Of a stretch of 35,102 bases of DNA, positions 17,656 to 25,765 are shown one piece after another. The translations under genes were made by a program, and so were the position numbers. The notes beneath the pieces are model-generated. The model made no database searches. It worked only from the letters and a program-made list of their open reading frames with translations, and was not told the DNA's origin. The stretch is taken from contig JAURNL010000076.1 of the NCBI GenBank assembly GCA_030830205.1, positions 1-35,102 of the forward strand, read 5' to 3'. This stretch comes from Crocinitomicaceae bacterium. Lineage in GTDB: Bacteria > Bacteroidota > Bacteroidia > Flavobacteriales_D > Crocinitomicaceae. Numbering within the stretch: the first letter of the stretch is position 1; the number at the start of each line of letters is the position of its first letter.

Positions 17656-18579
17656 ATGCAAAACAAACAACTCAGCTACCTCCTCATCCCTCTTCTGGCC
17701 TGTATTTGGGGTAGCTCATTTATCTTGATGAAGCGAGGCATGTTCGACGCAAATCAAGTGATCATATTTAGCGCTGAGCAAGTTGCGAGCATCCGGATCA
17801 GTTTGGCAGGGGGAGTTTTCATCCCATTTTTCCCCGCCTTGGTTCGAAAACTCATTCAAAAAAAAGATCTGTTATATTTCTCTGTTGTTGGATTGTGCGG
17901 TAACCTTATTCCAGCATTTCTTTTTACCTATGCTGAACAAACATTAGACTCTGGTATTGCGGGCATCATGAATAGCTTCACTCCTATTTTCACTATACTT
18001 GTTGGGGTCATGCTTTTTGGAACCAGGATCACCAAATACCAACTATTTGGCACACTAATAGGCTTCGCTGGAATCTCTTGGCTTATCATGCTTAGCAGTC
18101 CCGTGAAGAGTGGATTTCAACTCACGCCCGCTCTAGCAATATTATTTGCGACTCTGCTCTATGGAGTAAGTCTCAATACCATCAAGCACAAACTTTCTTT
18201 ATACAACCCCTTTGAAATTGCTACCGGTGGATTTAGCATAGCCTTTTTACCCGCACTCTTTTTCTTCTTCTTTTTTGATACGACTCGTGTTTTCAACCAA
18301 AATCCTCAAGCTACTCAGAGCTTCACTTACATCCTAATCCTCGGACTTGTAGGCACTGCTTTTGCCGTCATTTTATTTAACCGAATCATTGCCCAAACAA
18401 CAGCAATTGCAGCTAGTACAGTCACCTATTTCATCCCTATTATCGCTGTTGCAATCGGCATTTACAATGGTGAAAGATTCGCGTGGCAACAGCTCATCGC
18501 GATGCTGGTCATCATAACAGGTGTGGTAATCGTGAATGTAAATTGGGCAAAAAGCAACAAAAAAGATCAAATTGCGTAA
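17656..18579 (+). CDS. EamA/RhaT-family drug/metabolite transporter
   Basis: Inner-membrane protein of 307 residues with about ten hydrophobic segments arranged as two EamA repeats. The first contains LLACIWGSSFILMKRGM and ends near GVMLFGTRITKYQLFGTLIGFAGISWL; the second ends in GIYNGERFAWQQLIAMLVIITGVVIVNV. The motif of a conserved glycine-rich end plus a following helix is typical of the DMT superfamily. Substrate cannot be predicted; family members export amino acids, nucleotides or other metabolites. The start is the ATG at 17656; an upstream frame extends to an ATG at 17620 but includes the likely promoter. It is divergent from mraZ and separated from rplU by 88 bases with its own promoter. 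Confidence 0.85.
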   Translation: MQNKQLSYLLIPLLACIWGSSFILMKRGMFDANQVIIFSAEQVASIRISLAGGVFIPFFPALVRKLIQKKDLLYFSVVGLCGNLIPAFLFTYAEQTLDSGIAGIMNSFTPIFTILVGVMLFGTRITKYQLFGTLIGFAGISWLIMLSSPVKSGFQLTPALAILFATLLYGVSLNTIKHKLSLYNPFEIATGGFSIAFLPALFFFFFFDTTRVFNQNPQATQSFTYILILGLVGTAFAVILFNRIIAQTTAIAASTVTYFIPIIAVAIGIYNGERFAWQQLIAMLVIITGVVIVNVNWAKSNKKDQIA

Positions 18580-18589
18580 GAAAACGCAA
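18572..18589 (+). terminator. Weak hairpin at the EamA stop
   Basis: TTGCGT (18572-18577) and ACGCAA (18584-18589) can pair around a six-base AAGAAA loop that includes part of the stop codon region, followed by GCAAATTTTTG. The stem is only six base pairs and the T-run is short, so this is at best a weak terminator before the rplU promoter. Confidence 0.3.
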
Positions 18590-18596
18590 GCAAATT

Positions 18597-18627
18597 TTTG
18601 GTGTACACGCAGAAAACACTATATTTG
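18597..18627 (+). promoter_or_regulatory. rplU-rpmA promoter (Bacteroidota type)
   Basis: TTTG at 18597-18600, a 19-base spacer, and TATATTTG at 18620-18627 make an exact match to the Bacteroidota housekeeping promoter (-33 TTTG, -7 TAnnTTTG). Transcription would begin about 18632-18635, leaving a leader of roughly 35 bases before the rplU ATG at 18668. Confidence 0.8.
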
Positions 18628-18667
18628 CACTCCAATTTTGGATTATTTAACAATTAAATAAAGCTAT

Positions 18668-18979
18668 ATGTACGCAATTGTAGAGATAGCAGGGCAGCAA
18701 TTTAAAGTGCAAAAAGACCAAAAGGTTTTTGTACATCGTCTCGATGCCGAAGCAGGTCAGAAATTAGATTTCGATCGTGTTTTATTAATCGAAGACGCTG
18801 GCAAAGTTACCCTTGGCGCCCCAGCTATAGAAGGTGCTAAAGTCACCGCAGAAGTTCTTGACCATGTGAAAGGCGATAAAGTCATCATTTTCAAGAAAAA
18901 AAGACGTAAAGGTTACCGAGTTAAAAACGGTCACCGTCAGCAATTTACTGCAATCACTATCAAAAGTATCAAAGCATAA
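18668..18979 (+). CDS. rplU: 50S ribosomal protein L21
   Basis: Large-subunit ribosomal protein that binds 23S rRNA near L20. The sequence [25 protein letters not shown] is the standard L21 N-terminus, and the basic segment [21 protein letters not shown] near the C-terminus is the rRNA-contacting part. At 103 residues it is full length. It is co-transcribed with rpmA 30 bases downstream, the usual L21-L27 pair, from the promoter at 18597-18627. Confidence 0.98.
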   Translation: MYAIVEIAGQQFKVQKDQKVFVHRLDAEAGQKLDFDRVLLIEDAGKVTLGAPAIEGAKVTAEVLDHVKGDKVIIFKKKRRKGYRVKNGHRQQFTAITIKSIKA

Positions 18980-19009
18980 CTTCCTATTAGGAACTAAATA
19001 GAAGAAACC

Positions 19010-19279
19010 ATGGCACACAAGAAAGGAGTCGGTAGTTCGAAAAACGGTCGCGAATCGCATAGCAAACGCTTAGGTGTTAAAATCTTTGGTGGTCAGGCTG
19101 CCATTGCTGGTAACATTATCGTTCGTCAACGTGGGACGCAACATCATCCAGGTAACAACGTAGGTATTGGTAAAGACCACACCTTGTTTGCACTTACAGA
19201 TGGTCTTGTCGAATTCCGCAAAAAGAAAGACAATCGTTCATTTGTATCTGTTGTTCCCTTCGAGGCAACTCAAGCATAA
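19010..19279 (+). CDS. rpmA: 50S ribosomal protein L27
   Basis: Ribosomal protein whose N-terminus reaches the peptidyl-transferase centre. It starts [29 protein letters not shown], the canonical L27 N-terminus without the cleavable extension found in Firmicutes. [29 protein letters not shown] follows. At 89 residues it is full length. It is the second gene of the rplU-rpmA unit and is followed by a strong terminator. Confidence 0.98.
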   Translation: MAHKKGVGSSKNGRESHSKRLGVKIFGGQAAIAGNIIVRQRGTQHHPGNNVGIGKDHTLFALTDGLVEFRKKKDNRSFVSVVPFEATQA

Positions 19280-19296
19280 TACAACGAACCAATTTT

Positions 19297-19328
19297 AAAA
19301 AGCTCCCTTATTGGGAGCTTTTTTTTTA
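19297..19328 (+). terminator. Rho-independent terminator after rpmA
   Basis: AGCTCCC (19301-19307) pairs with GGGAGCT (19313-19319) around a TTATT loop. The stem is extended by flanking A and T runs and followed by a continuous run of about nine Ts. It lies 20 bases after the rpmA stop, a strong terminator for the rplU-rpmA transcript. Confidence 0.9.
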
Positions 19329-19409
19329 TCTCTACTTTTCAATTCTTCAACTGCTTGATAAAGAAAACTGACCTTGTAATTTCAAAGCATAGCATCACCA
19401 TATATTGCT

Positions 19410-19417
19410 TATTTTTG
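19410..19417 (+). promoter_or_regulatory. Possible -7 element of the lnt operon
   Basis: TATTTTTG fits TAnnTTTG and lies 17 bases before the lnt ATG, after the rpmA terminator, where a promoter for lnt and the genes behind it is expected. I see no clear TTTG or TTG about 19 bases upstream, so the call rests on one element and position. Confidence 0.35.
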
Positions 19418-19434
19418 ACACGACAATACACCAT

Positions 19435-21072
19435 ATGAAAAATTCACTGTTCGCGCTTTTATCAAGTTCCTTACTTATCTTGAGTTTTCCATACACTGGT
19501 AGTTTTACACCTTTTATTTTTATTGGACTATTTCCTCTTTTATTATTGCGACAGGAATTGATAAGGTCCGAAAAGAAGCCCTGGATGTATGCTATTTGGT
19601 ACTATATTGTCTTTTTAATATGGAACATCGGTACCACATGGTGGGTAGCAAATGCATCTCTTAGTGGAGGAATTTTTGCATTTACTATTAATGCGCTACT
19701 TATGACCATTGTATTTGGATTTTGGAGCATCCTTGATCGCAAAATGAATACACGCTATTCATTTTTTATGCTAATTCCAATATGGATTTTATTTGAATTT
19801 AGCCATCAGCGCTGGGATCTTTCTTGGCCATGGCTTACATTTGGGAACTATTTTTCTGTCCGAACAGGTTGGGTTCAATGGTACGAATGGACAGGTACGC
19901 TTGGAGGCAGTGCCTGGATTCTTTTGGTTAATCTTTTGATATACCGCTTATATAATGTGTACAGGGTTGTAGCCAAAAGAAATCAATATATAATTACTAT
20001 TCTAAGCATTTTAATTGTACCAATTGTAGTGAGTCAAATTCTTCAAGTTTTGGCCATTCCAACCCTACAACCCAAACCACTCAATGCGGTAGTGGTTCAA
20101 CCCAATATAGACCCATACGAAGAAAAATTTGCTGTAAGTGCTACCAACGAAGGATTTGTAGATTCAATTCTTTCATTAGCCAACACCTGTATCACTCCTC
20201 AAACTGATTTGGTACTTGCCCCTGAAACTGCTTTACCTTTGTCATTCCTCGAAGATCGTTTTGAAACATTTACGTTTAGTCAAAATTTACTCCAACAAGT
20301 TCAAAAATGGCCAAAAGCAAACTTACTCATTGGAGCCTCAACTGTAAAGCTCTTTAACCAAAAGAAATCTGTAGCTAGTACACCAATTCCAGGTGAACAG
20401 CGTTGGTACGAGAGTTATAATTCAACCTTATTACTTACTAAATCTAATCCACCGCAGTTTGTACATAAATCTAAATTAGTACCTGGCGTTGAATTGATCC
20501 CCTTTTCTAAATACCTCCCCTTTCTGTCTTCCATTGCCATAGAAAATGGCGGTACATCCGGAACATTAGGTATCGAGGATGAACCGATGATAATGACACT
20601 TTCTCAAAGGGATAATGACCCATCGAAACATAGCCATATAGAAGCTAATAAAGTAGTTATTGCACCTATTATTTGCTATGAATCCATCTATGGTGATTTT
20701 GTACGAAAACAAGTTCAGAAAGGAGCACAAATTTTATGTATTGTGACCAACGACGGCTGGTGGGGAGATACACCCGGATATAAACAGCATTTCTCATTTG
20801 CGCGTTTACGTGCTATAGAGACCCGCAGATGGGTTTTACGCAGTGCCAACACAGGGACAAGTGGCAGCATCGATCCAAGTGGGAAAATCATTCAGAAAAC
20901 ACCCTATTGGACCAAAACAGCTTTTACACAAACCGTCCAATTGCGCTCAGATAAAACTTTTTACGCAACATATGGAGATTGGGTTGCAGGGCTTTCTGTT
21001 TCTTGGGTATTCATCAGCTTTAGTATTTTTCTCCAGCATCTTAGTAAAAAAACCCGTAAATTGCAGCAATGA
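19435..21072 (+). CDS. lnt: Apolipoprotein N-acyltransferase (Lnt)
   Basis: Inner-membrane enzyme that adds the third acyl chain to the N-terminal cysteine of lipoproteins. The N-terminal half has about six to seven hydrophobic segments (SLFALLSSSLLILSFPYTG, WYYIVFLIWNIGTTWWVANASL, SWPWLTFGNYF). The C-terminal half is a nitrilase-like CN_hydrolase domain beginning NAVVVQPNIDPYEEKF. The catalytic Glu-Lys-Cys triad is visible in LAPETALP (E264), VHKSKLVPGVE (K347) and PIICYESIYGDF (C414). I chose the ATG at 19435 (545 residues), because the frame upstream opens with a TTG inside the likely promoter. Its stop overlaps the CotH start by four bases (ATGA). Confidence 0.94.
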   Translation: MKNSLFALLSSSLLILSFPYTGSFTPFIFIGLFPLLLLRQELIRSEKKPWMYAIWYYIVFLIWNIGTTWWVANASLSGGIFAFTINALLMTIVFGFWSILDRKMNTRYSFFMLIPIWILFEFSHQRWDLSWPWLTFGNYFSVRTGWVQWYEWTGTLGGSAWILLVNLLIYRLYNVYRVVAKRNQYIITILSILIVPIVVSQILQVLAIPTLQPKPLNAVVVQPNIDPYEEKFAVSATNEGFVDSILSLANTCITPQTDLVLAPETALPLSFLEDRFETFTFSQNLLQQVQKWPKANLLIGASTVKLFNQKKSVASTPIPGEQRWYESYNSTLLLTKSNPPQFVHKSKLVPGVELIPFSKYLPFLSSIAIENGGTSGTLGIEDEPMIMTLSQRDNDPSKHSHIEANKVVIAPIICYESIYGDFVRKQVQKGAQILCIVTNDGWWGDTPGYKQHFSFARLRAIETRRWVLRSANTGTSGSIDPSGKIIQKTPYWTKTAFTQTVQLRSDKTFYATYGDWVAGLSVSWVFISFSIFLQHLSKKTRKLQQ

Positions 21073-22661
21073 GAATTTCGATCCTCCTTGTTATCTTGAT
21101 AGTTCATTTTTACTCAAATGCACAAGTCAACTTTTCTAGTTCTTCACTTCCAATAGTTGTAATTGACACATACGGTGTCAATATACCTGATGAACCAAAA
21201 ATTGATGGATTAATGGGTATTATCAATAATGGGCCAGGGCAAATCAATCAAGTTACTGATGCTTTTAATGAATTTTATGGTCAAATTGCCATTGAAAAAA
21301 GAGGGTCATCCTCTAATAGTTTTCCTCAGAAATCATATGGCTTAGAAACTCGAGGTCCGGATTCTGTCAATTACAACGTGTCCCTTTTTAATTGGCCTTC
21401 AGACAACGATTGGATTTTATATGCACCCTACACAGACAAAGCGCTTATGCGCAACGTACTGACCTATAAACTTGGAAATGAACTCGGGCGTTGGGCTCCT
21501 CGCACCCAATTTTGCGAAGTTGTGCTCAATGGTAATTACATTGGAGTTTATGTACTCATGGAGCGCATCAAAACAAATCCTGGTAGAGTTCAAATTAATC
21601 CTCTACATTACGAAGATACACTCGATAATCACCTTACGGGTGGCTATATCTTGAAAGTAGATAAAACCACTTCTGGTGGTATTATTGCCTGGACTTCCCC
21701 CTACCCATGCCAAACACCAGGAACAGGGCCTATTCGATTTCAACTCCACGACCCAGAAATAGATACGATACACCCTCTTCAAAAAGCTTATATCCAAGAT
21801 TATATCACTGATTGGGAAGTTGCTTTAAAAAGCAACAACTTTACAGATCCAAATACTGGGTATAAGCCTTATATAGATGTTGGTTCGTTTATTGATTTCT
21901 TCCTAATCAATGAACTCTCAAAAAATGTTGACGGCTACAGAATATCCACTTTTCTACACAAGCAGCGATTTAGTGAAGGAGGCAAATTAGTAGCCGGCCC
22001 ACTATGGGATTTCAATATCGCTTGGGGAAATGCAAACTATTGTCAAGGTGGTAGTACCGCAGGCTGGGAAATCAATTTCAATAGTGTTTGTGGTGGAGGT
22101 GGTGAATTGCAGAATCCTTTTTGGTGGAACCGCATGCTTCAAGATCCATTATTTGCCAACGAAGTCAATTGCCGCTGGACCACCTTGCGTCAATCAACAC
22201 TCCATAATGATACACTTATACATTACATAGACTCTTTGGCACTGCAACTTGCTGAACCAGCATCTCGTCATTATCAAAAATGGCCAATTTTAGGGAACTA
22301 TGTTTGGCCCAATAATTTTATTGGTCAAACCTTTCAAGAAGAAATCAATTATCTCAAATCATGGATAATACAGCGTACGGCTTGGATGGATGCAAACATG
22401 TTCGGAACTTGTAATGCAAACCAACAAGAGTTTTCGCCCTACCCAATTACAATTCAACCTAACCCAACCACGGGAGCATTTCAATTAACAGGACTGCCAA
22501 ATGAAGGACAAATTTTTATTCTTGATTTATCTGGAAAAATAATCATGGAGCAAAAATATTCATCACCAAGCAATTTGATCAATATTGAAGAATTGAAACG
22601 CGGCATTTACTTTATTTCAGTACCAAACTTCGGCATCTATGAAAAAATTATCAAAGAATAG
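21069..22661 (+). CDS. Exported CotH-family protein with T9SS sorting domain
   Basis: Protein-kinase-fold family named for Bacillus spore-coat CotH, a secreted serine kinase; the substrate of Bacteroidota members is unknown. A Sec signal peptide (MRISILLVILIVHFYSNAQ) precedes the CotH domain, about 65-430. Family motifs are present: KRGSSSNSFPQKSYGLETR (77-95), NDWILYAPYTDKALMRNVL (113-131), KNVDGYRISTFLHKQR (285-300) and GPLWDFNIAWGN (310-321), which hold the aspartates needed for metal/ATP binding in characterised members. The last 90 residues (YPITIQPNPTTGAFQL to KRGIYFISVPN) are a T9SS type A sorting domain, so the protein should cross the outer membrane. It overlaps lnt by 4 bases and the next lipoprotein gene by 23 bases. 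Confidence 0.88.
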   Translation: MRISILLVILIVHFYSNAQVNFSSSSLPIVVIDTYGVNIPDEPKIDGLMGIINNGPGQINQVTDAFNEFYGQIAIEKRGSSSNSFPQKSYGLETRGPDSVNYNVSLFNWPSDNDWILYAPYTDKALMRNVLTYKLGNELGRWAPRTQFCEVVLNGNYIGVYVLMERIKTNPGRVQINPLHYEDTLDNHLTGGYILKVDKTTSGGIIAWTSPYPCQTPGTGPIRFQLHDPEIDTIHPLQKAYIQDYITDWEVALKSNNFTDPNTGYKPYIDVGSFIDFFLINELSKNVDGYRISTFLHKQRFSEGGKLVAGPLWDFNIAWGNANYCQGGSTAGWEINFNSVCGGGGELQNPFWWNRMLQDPLFANEVNCRWTTLRQSTLHNDTLIHYIDSLALQLAEPASRHYQKWPILGNYVWPNNFIGQTFQEEINYLKSWIIQRTAWMDANMFGTCNANQQEFSPYPITIQPNPTTGAFQLTGLPNEGQIFILDLSGKIIMEQKYSSPSNLINIEELKRGIYFISVPNFGIYEKIIKE

Positions 22662-23427
22662 CATCGCTCCTTTTACCCTCATTCTATTGTTAAGTATAGG
22701 TGTTTTTTCTTGCGTGAAGAAAAATCCAGGCCCGGGTGGCACTTCTGCAATCACCGGGAAAATTATTGGGCAAGAATTCAAGCCAGGAGAGCAAGAAATA
22801 CAGCAAATAACCTTTACCGGGGGCAACCAACTCGAGCATGGAGACTACTTCTTGCTCAACAAACTCACTGGGCTCAACGACAACTACTACATCTATTTTA
22901 AAAACCCAAACTGGGTATCGCCTGCAGATCCTGGCCTACAAGGTAGAATTGGCATAGAAGTCCTTTTTAACTACAGTGATTCCAACATAGACATTGCGCA
23001 AGCGGTAAAAAATAAATTGAATACACTGAGCTCCTCGGCCGTTACTTATGCGTTGTATCAAGATATACTTACCATAACATGGGGCCAGATTGGCCCAGTA
23101 TCTGACCCGGATAACGGCAGTACCAATTTTGCTATTGATATCGTTAATCAAGGTAAAGCAAATTATATCAGTCCACTTATTCAAAATATGGTTGAGCAGC
23201 GTGTCTATTTGTGCTACGGAGACGACAAATTCCCGAGTGAAGATGTCAGAACAAATCAATACGGAGAATTCCAGTTTAAGAACCTTCAAACGGGCAGCTA
23301 CAAGGTTTATGTCCTTAGCGAAGTCCCATTTTTACCCTATGACAACTTCGAAGAAAAAAGCCAGATTGTACAAATCACCCAAAAAGAAAGTATCCTTGAT
23401 ATTGGCGCACTTCAAATGATTTATTAA
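22639..23427 (+). CDS. Putative lipoprotein with carboxypeptidase-regulatory-like domain
   Basis: I do not recognise a named family for the whole protein of 262 residues. It starts with a lipoprotein signal peptide (LILLLSIGVFSC, lipid-modified cysteine about C25; the lipobox VFSC is not ideal). The middle contains repeated aromatic and asparagine-rich strands without a motif I can name. The C-terminal 60 residues (DVRTNQYGEFQFKNLQTGSYKVYVLSE onward) look like a CarboxypepD_reg/SpaA-type beta-sandwich. It is probably anchored in the outer membrane. It overlaps the CotH gene by 23 bases and the following gene by one base (TAATG), so all three are likely made together; a partner or substrate role for CotH is inference only. 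Confidence 0.7.
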   Translation: MKKLSKNSIAPFTLILLLSIGVFSCVKKNPGPGGTSAITGKIIGQEFKPGEQEIQQITFTGGNQLEHGDYFLLNKLTGLNDNYYIYFKNPNWVSPADPGLQGRIGIEVLFNYSDSNIDIAQAVKNKLNTLSSSAVTYALYQDILTITWGQIGPVSDPDNGSTNFAIDIVNQGKANYISPLIQNMVEQRVYLCYGDDKFPSEDVRTNQYGEFQFKNLQTGSYKVYVLSEVPFLPYDNFEEKSQIVQITQKESILDIGALQMIY

Positions 23428-24107
23428 TGAAGAAATTCGTATTTCCGCTTCTCTTACTTAGTCATCTTTCTTTCGCACAGACTGGCTTATGGCTTGATGC
23501 TGGGCTATCTAAAAAATGGAATAAATCGCTGAAATCTTCGATAGAACTGGGTTATAGGCAAAACCTTGGAAAAGGTTTTGACCGCATTTATGCTGATTTT
23601 GGACAGGCTGTGAAACTCATAGATGGCTTAAAAATAAGTGCTGCATATCGTTTGGTACTCAACGAAAAAGGCGATCAATTGATATTAACTGAACAGCAAC
23701 TTTCCAATCGATTCCAGCTTGGTATTGACTTTGATATTTTAGATGCTTTTGATATTGGCTCTAAACGATTGCAACTTTCTCTCAATTCTACTCAACAATG
23801 GGGCTTAGAAGCTCAAAAAAGAACTAACAGTATTTGGCGAAATAAAATCACCTTTGGATATGACATTAAGCATTTCCCAATCACCCCATTTGTTAGTGCT
23901 GAACACTTCTACAGATGGAATGCAAATGTAACTTACACAGCAACGGATGTAATCATCACTGGTGAGACGGTACAATGGCGCTATTTTATTGGTGCATCTT
24001 TTGAATTACCCAAACAACATTCCTTAAAAATACAGTTTGGGCTAAGAGATAGAGCATCAGGTGTCCAAGCCATTATGCGTGCTTCTTATCAATACAATTT
24101 CAAATAA
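23427..24107 (+). CDS. DUF2490-like outer-membrane protein
   Basis: Protein of 226 residues with a Sec signal peptide (MKKFVFPLLLLSHLSFAQ) followed by alternating polar/hydrophobic strands rich in aromatic residues, typical of an outer-membrane beta-barrel. The spacing of the strands (WLDAGLSKKWNKSLKSSIELGYRQ, DFGQAVKLIDGLKISAAYRL, SLKIQFGLRDRAS) and the overall length resemble DUF2490 proteins of Bacteroidota, whose function is unknown. It is the last gene of the lnt-CotH-lipoprotein run, starting within the stop of the lipoprotein gene, and a terminator lies 24 bases downstream. Confidence 0.7.
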   Translation: MKKFVFPLLLLSHLSFAQTGLWLDAGLSKKWNKSLKSSIELGYRQNLGKGFDRIYADFGQAVKLIDGLKISAAYRLVLNEKGDQLILTEQQLSNRFQLGIDFDILDAFDIGSKRLQLSLNSTQQWGLEAQKRTNSIWRNKITFGYDIKHFPITPFVSAEHFYRWNANVTYTATDVIITGETVQWRYFIGASFELPKQHSLKIQFGLRDRASGVQAIMRASYQYNFK

Positions 24108-24130
24108 TAAGCACCAATAAATCAAAATAA

Positions 24131-24164
24131 TAAAAAAGGGAGAGTCCGAAAACTCCCCCCTTTC
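24131..24164. terminator. Bidirectional terminator between convergent operons
   Basis: GGGAGAGT and ACTCCCCCC form an imperfect stem with a small CGAAA-type loop. It is flanked by an A-run on the left and CTTT on the right. On the minus strand it reads as a GC-rich stem followed by TTTTTT, the better direction, about 25 bases after the susD stop. It can also end transcription from the plus-strand DUF2490 gene. Confidence 0.75.
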
Positions 24165-24187
24165 CATCAATCAACATTTTGAATAAG

Positions 24188-25755
24188 TTAAAAACCAGGA
24201 TTCTGTTGTAAATTCGGGTTCAATACAATATCTGAAGTTGGAATAGGATATAACTCATATTTTGCTTCTACTCCTGCACCGACATCTACACCGCCTTTAA
24301 AAGGCCATACATAAAAAGGGCTTGTGAAAAGATCAAAACGTATGAGGTCGGTACGACGCGTACATTCCCAGTTCAATTCACGTGCACGTTCGTCAATGAA
24401 ATCATTTAATACAAGTGAAGTATAATTATGATTGAATTCCCGTATGCACGTTCACGAATATAATTCATGTATGTAAGTGCAGTTGCCTCATCACCAGTTC
24501 TGTATTTAGCCTCTGCATACATCAAGAATACGTCAGCCAAGCGGAACATTGGGAAATCAACGTCAACATGTGCTGAGGTGGCATTATTAGAACCATTCAA
24601 ACCGTCTTTCGTTTTGTTCTTGTATTTTGGATTTGGATAACCTTGAGTAAAGGTACTCATTGATGTAATATCCATTTGCTGTCCAGCGGTGTAGAACATC
24701 CAACGGGAATCCTCTGTGGAATCTGCAAATTTTTCAATAAACGGTTTTGTAGCACGGTTACCCGCCCATTTGCCATTTACACCATAGTCAGCAGCTACCA
24801 TTGATCCACCCAAAGTTGAACAAATCATAAAAGTTGTACCACCCCAAGTTTGGGCATATAATCCATCATATACTATTGGAAAGATAATCTCAGGAGAAGT
24901 ATGGTTGTCTGCCAAGAATAAATCTTGATATACATCATCTAACTGGAAGTTATTTGTATTGATGATTTTTTCACAATAAGTTGCACAATCACTATAACGT
25001 GGTGAACCCGTATATACTTCAGCATTTAGATACATCTTTGCCATAAGGGCGTGTGATGCACTGCGTGATGCGCGGCCATAATCAACACTTGAAGCAGGTG
25101 TAAGATCATTTTCAATGGCTTTCAATTCATCTTCAATATATTTAAACAAATCTGCGCGCATGATTTGTTCTGGGTTAAAGGCTCCGACACGATCTTCCTC
25201 GGTAACAAATGGAACATTACCAAATAAATCCATAGCGTGGTAATAAGCCAAGGCGCGAAGGAAACGAGCTTCATTACGCATGGTAACAATATTTGCAACT
25301 TGTGCAGCTGAAAAACCACGATCATTGAGTTTTTCATCACGTGACTGCCATATGAATTCGTTACATAACGTTATTTGGTAAAAAATACGATAATACATTC
25401 CTTTTACCCAAACGTTATCTGCATTCCATTGAGATTTATTTAAATCTGGGATACCTGGGTCATTCCAACCACAAATTGCTTCGTCGGTTGGTAACTCCTG
25501 CATGTTCCAAAGTACGCGTACATAAGCTGAAAAACCTTCGTCGATGCCTGCGATATCCGCCTGACCAGCAGGTCCTTGATTTCCAGTCATTGACATTCCT
25601 GAATACAACTTTGCAAGTACTTTAATATAATTATCAGCATCGCTATAAACTGCCTCTGCATTAAGGCCGTATTTTGGCGATTGATTTAAGTTTTTGCCAC
25701 AAGCCCCTAATAAGAGTGCACTGGCTATTACTGTATAAGCTACTAATCTTTTCAT
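24188..25755 (-). pseudogene. susD: SusD/RagB-family starch-binding lipoprotein, frameshifted
   Basis: Surface lipoprotein that caps a SusC transporter and binds the incoming glycan. The signal peptide is MKRLVAYTVIASALLLGAC with an LGAC lipobox; I chose the ATG at 25755, ten bases after the susC stop. TPR-like helices run through the middle (FLRALAYYHAMDLFGNVPFV). The frame breaks near 24430: after YMNYIRERAYGNS it runs into a stop (IIIILHLY). The -1-shifted frame continues TSLVLNDFIDERARELNWECTRRTDLIRF and ends YPIPTSDIVLNPNLQQNPGF, the conserved SusD C-terminus. Adding one base restores a 522-residue protein of normal size. As written, about 80 C-terminal residues are lost. Whether this is a real mutation or a sequence error cannot be told here. 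Confidence 0.85.
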
Positions 25756-25765
25756 GGTTTCCGAA

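Noticed and set aside
20843-21139. Plus-strand frame of 98 residues across the lnt/CotH junction
   Set aside because: Out-of-frame shadow of the lnt catalytic domain end; both overlapping genes have clear family motifs.
24188-24376. Separate 62-residue gene starting MNWECTRRTDLIRF
   Set aside because: It is the conserved C-terminus of SusD in the shifted frame; the apparent start is a TTG inside the gene and there is no promoter of its own.
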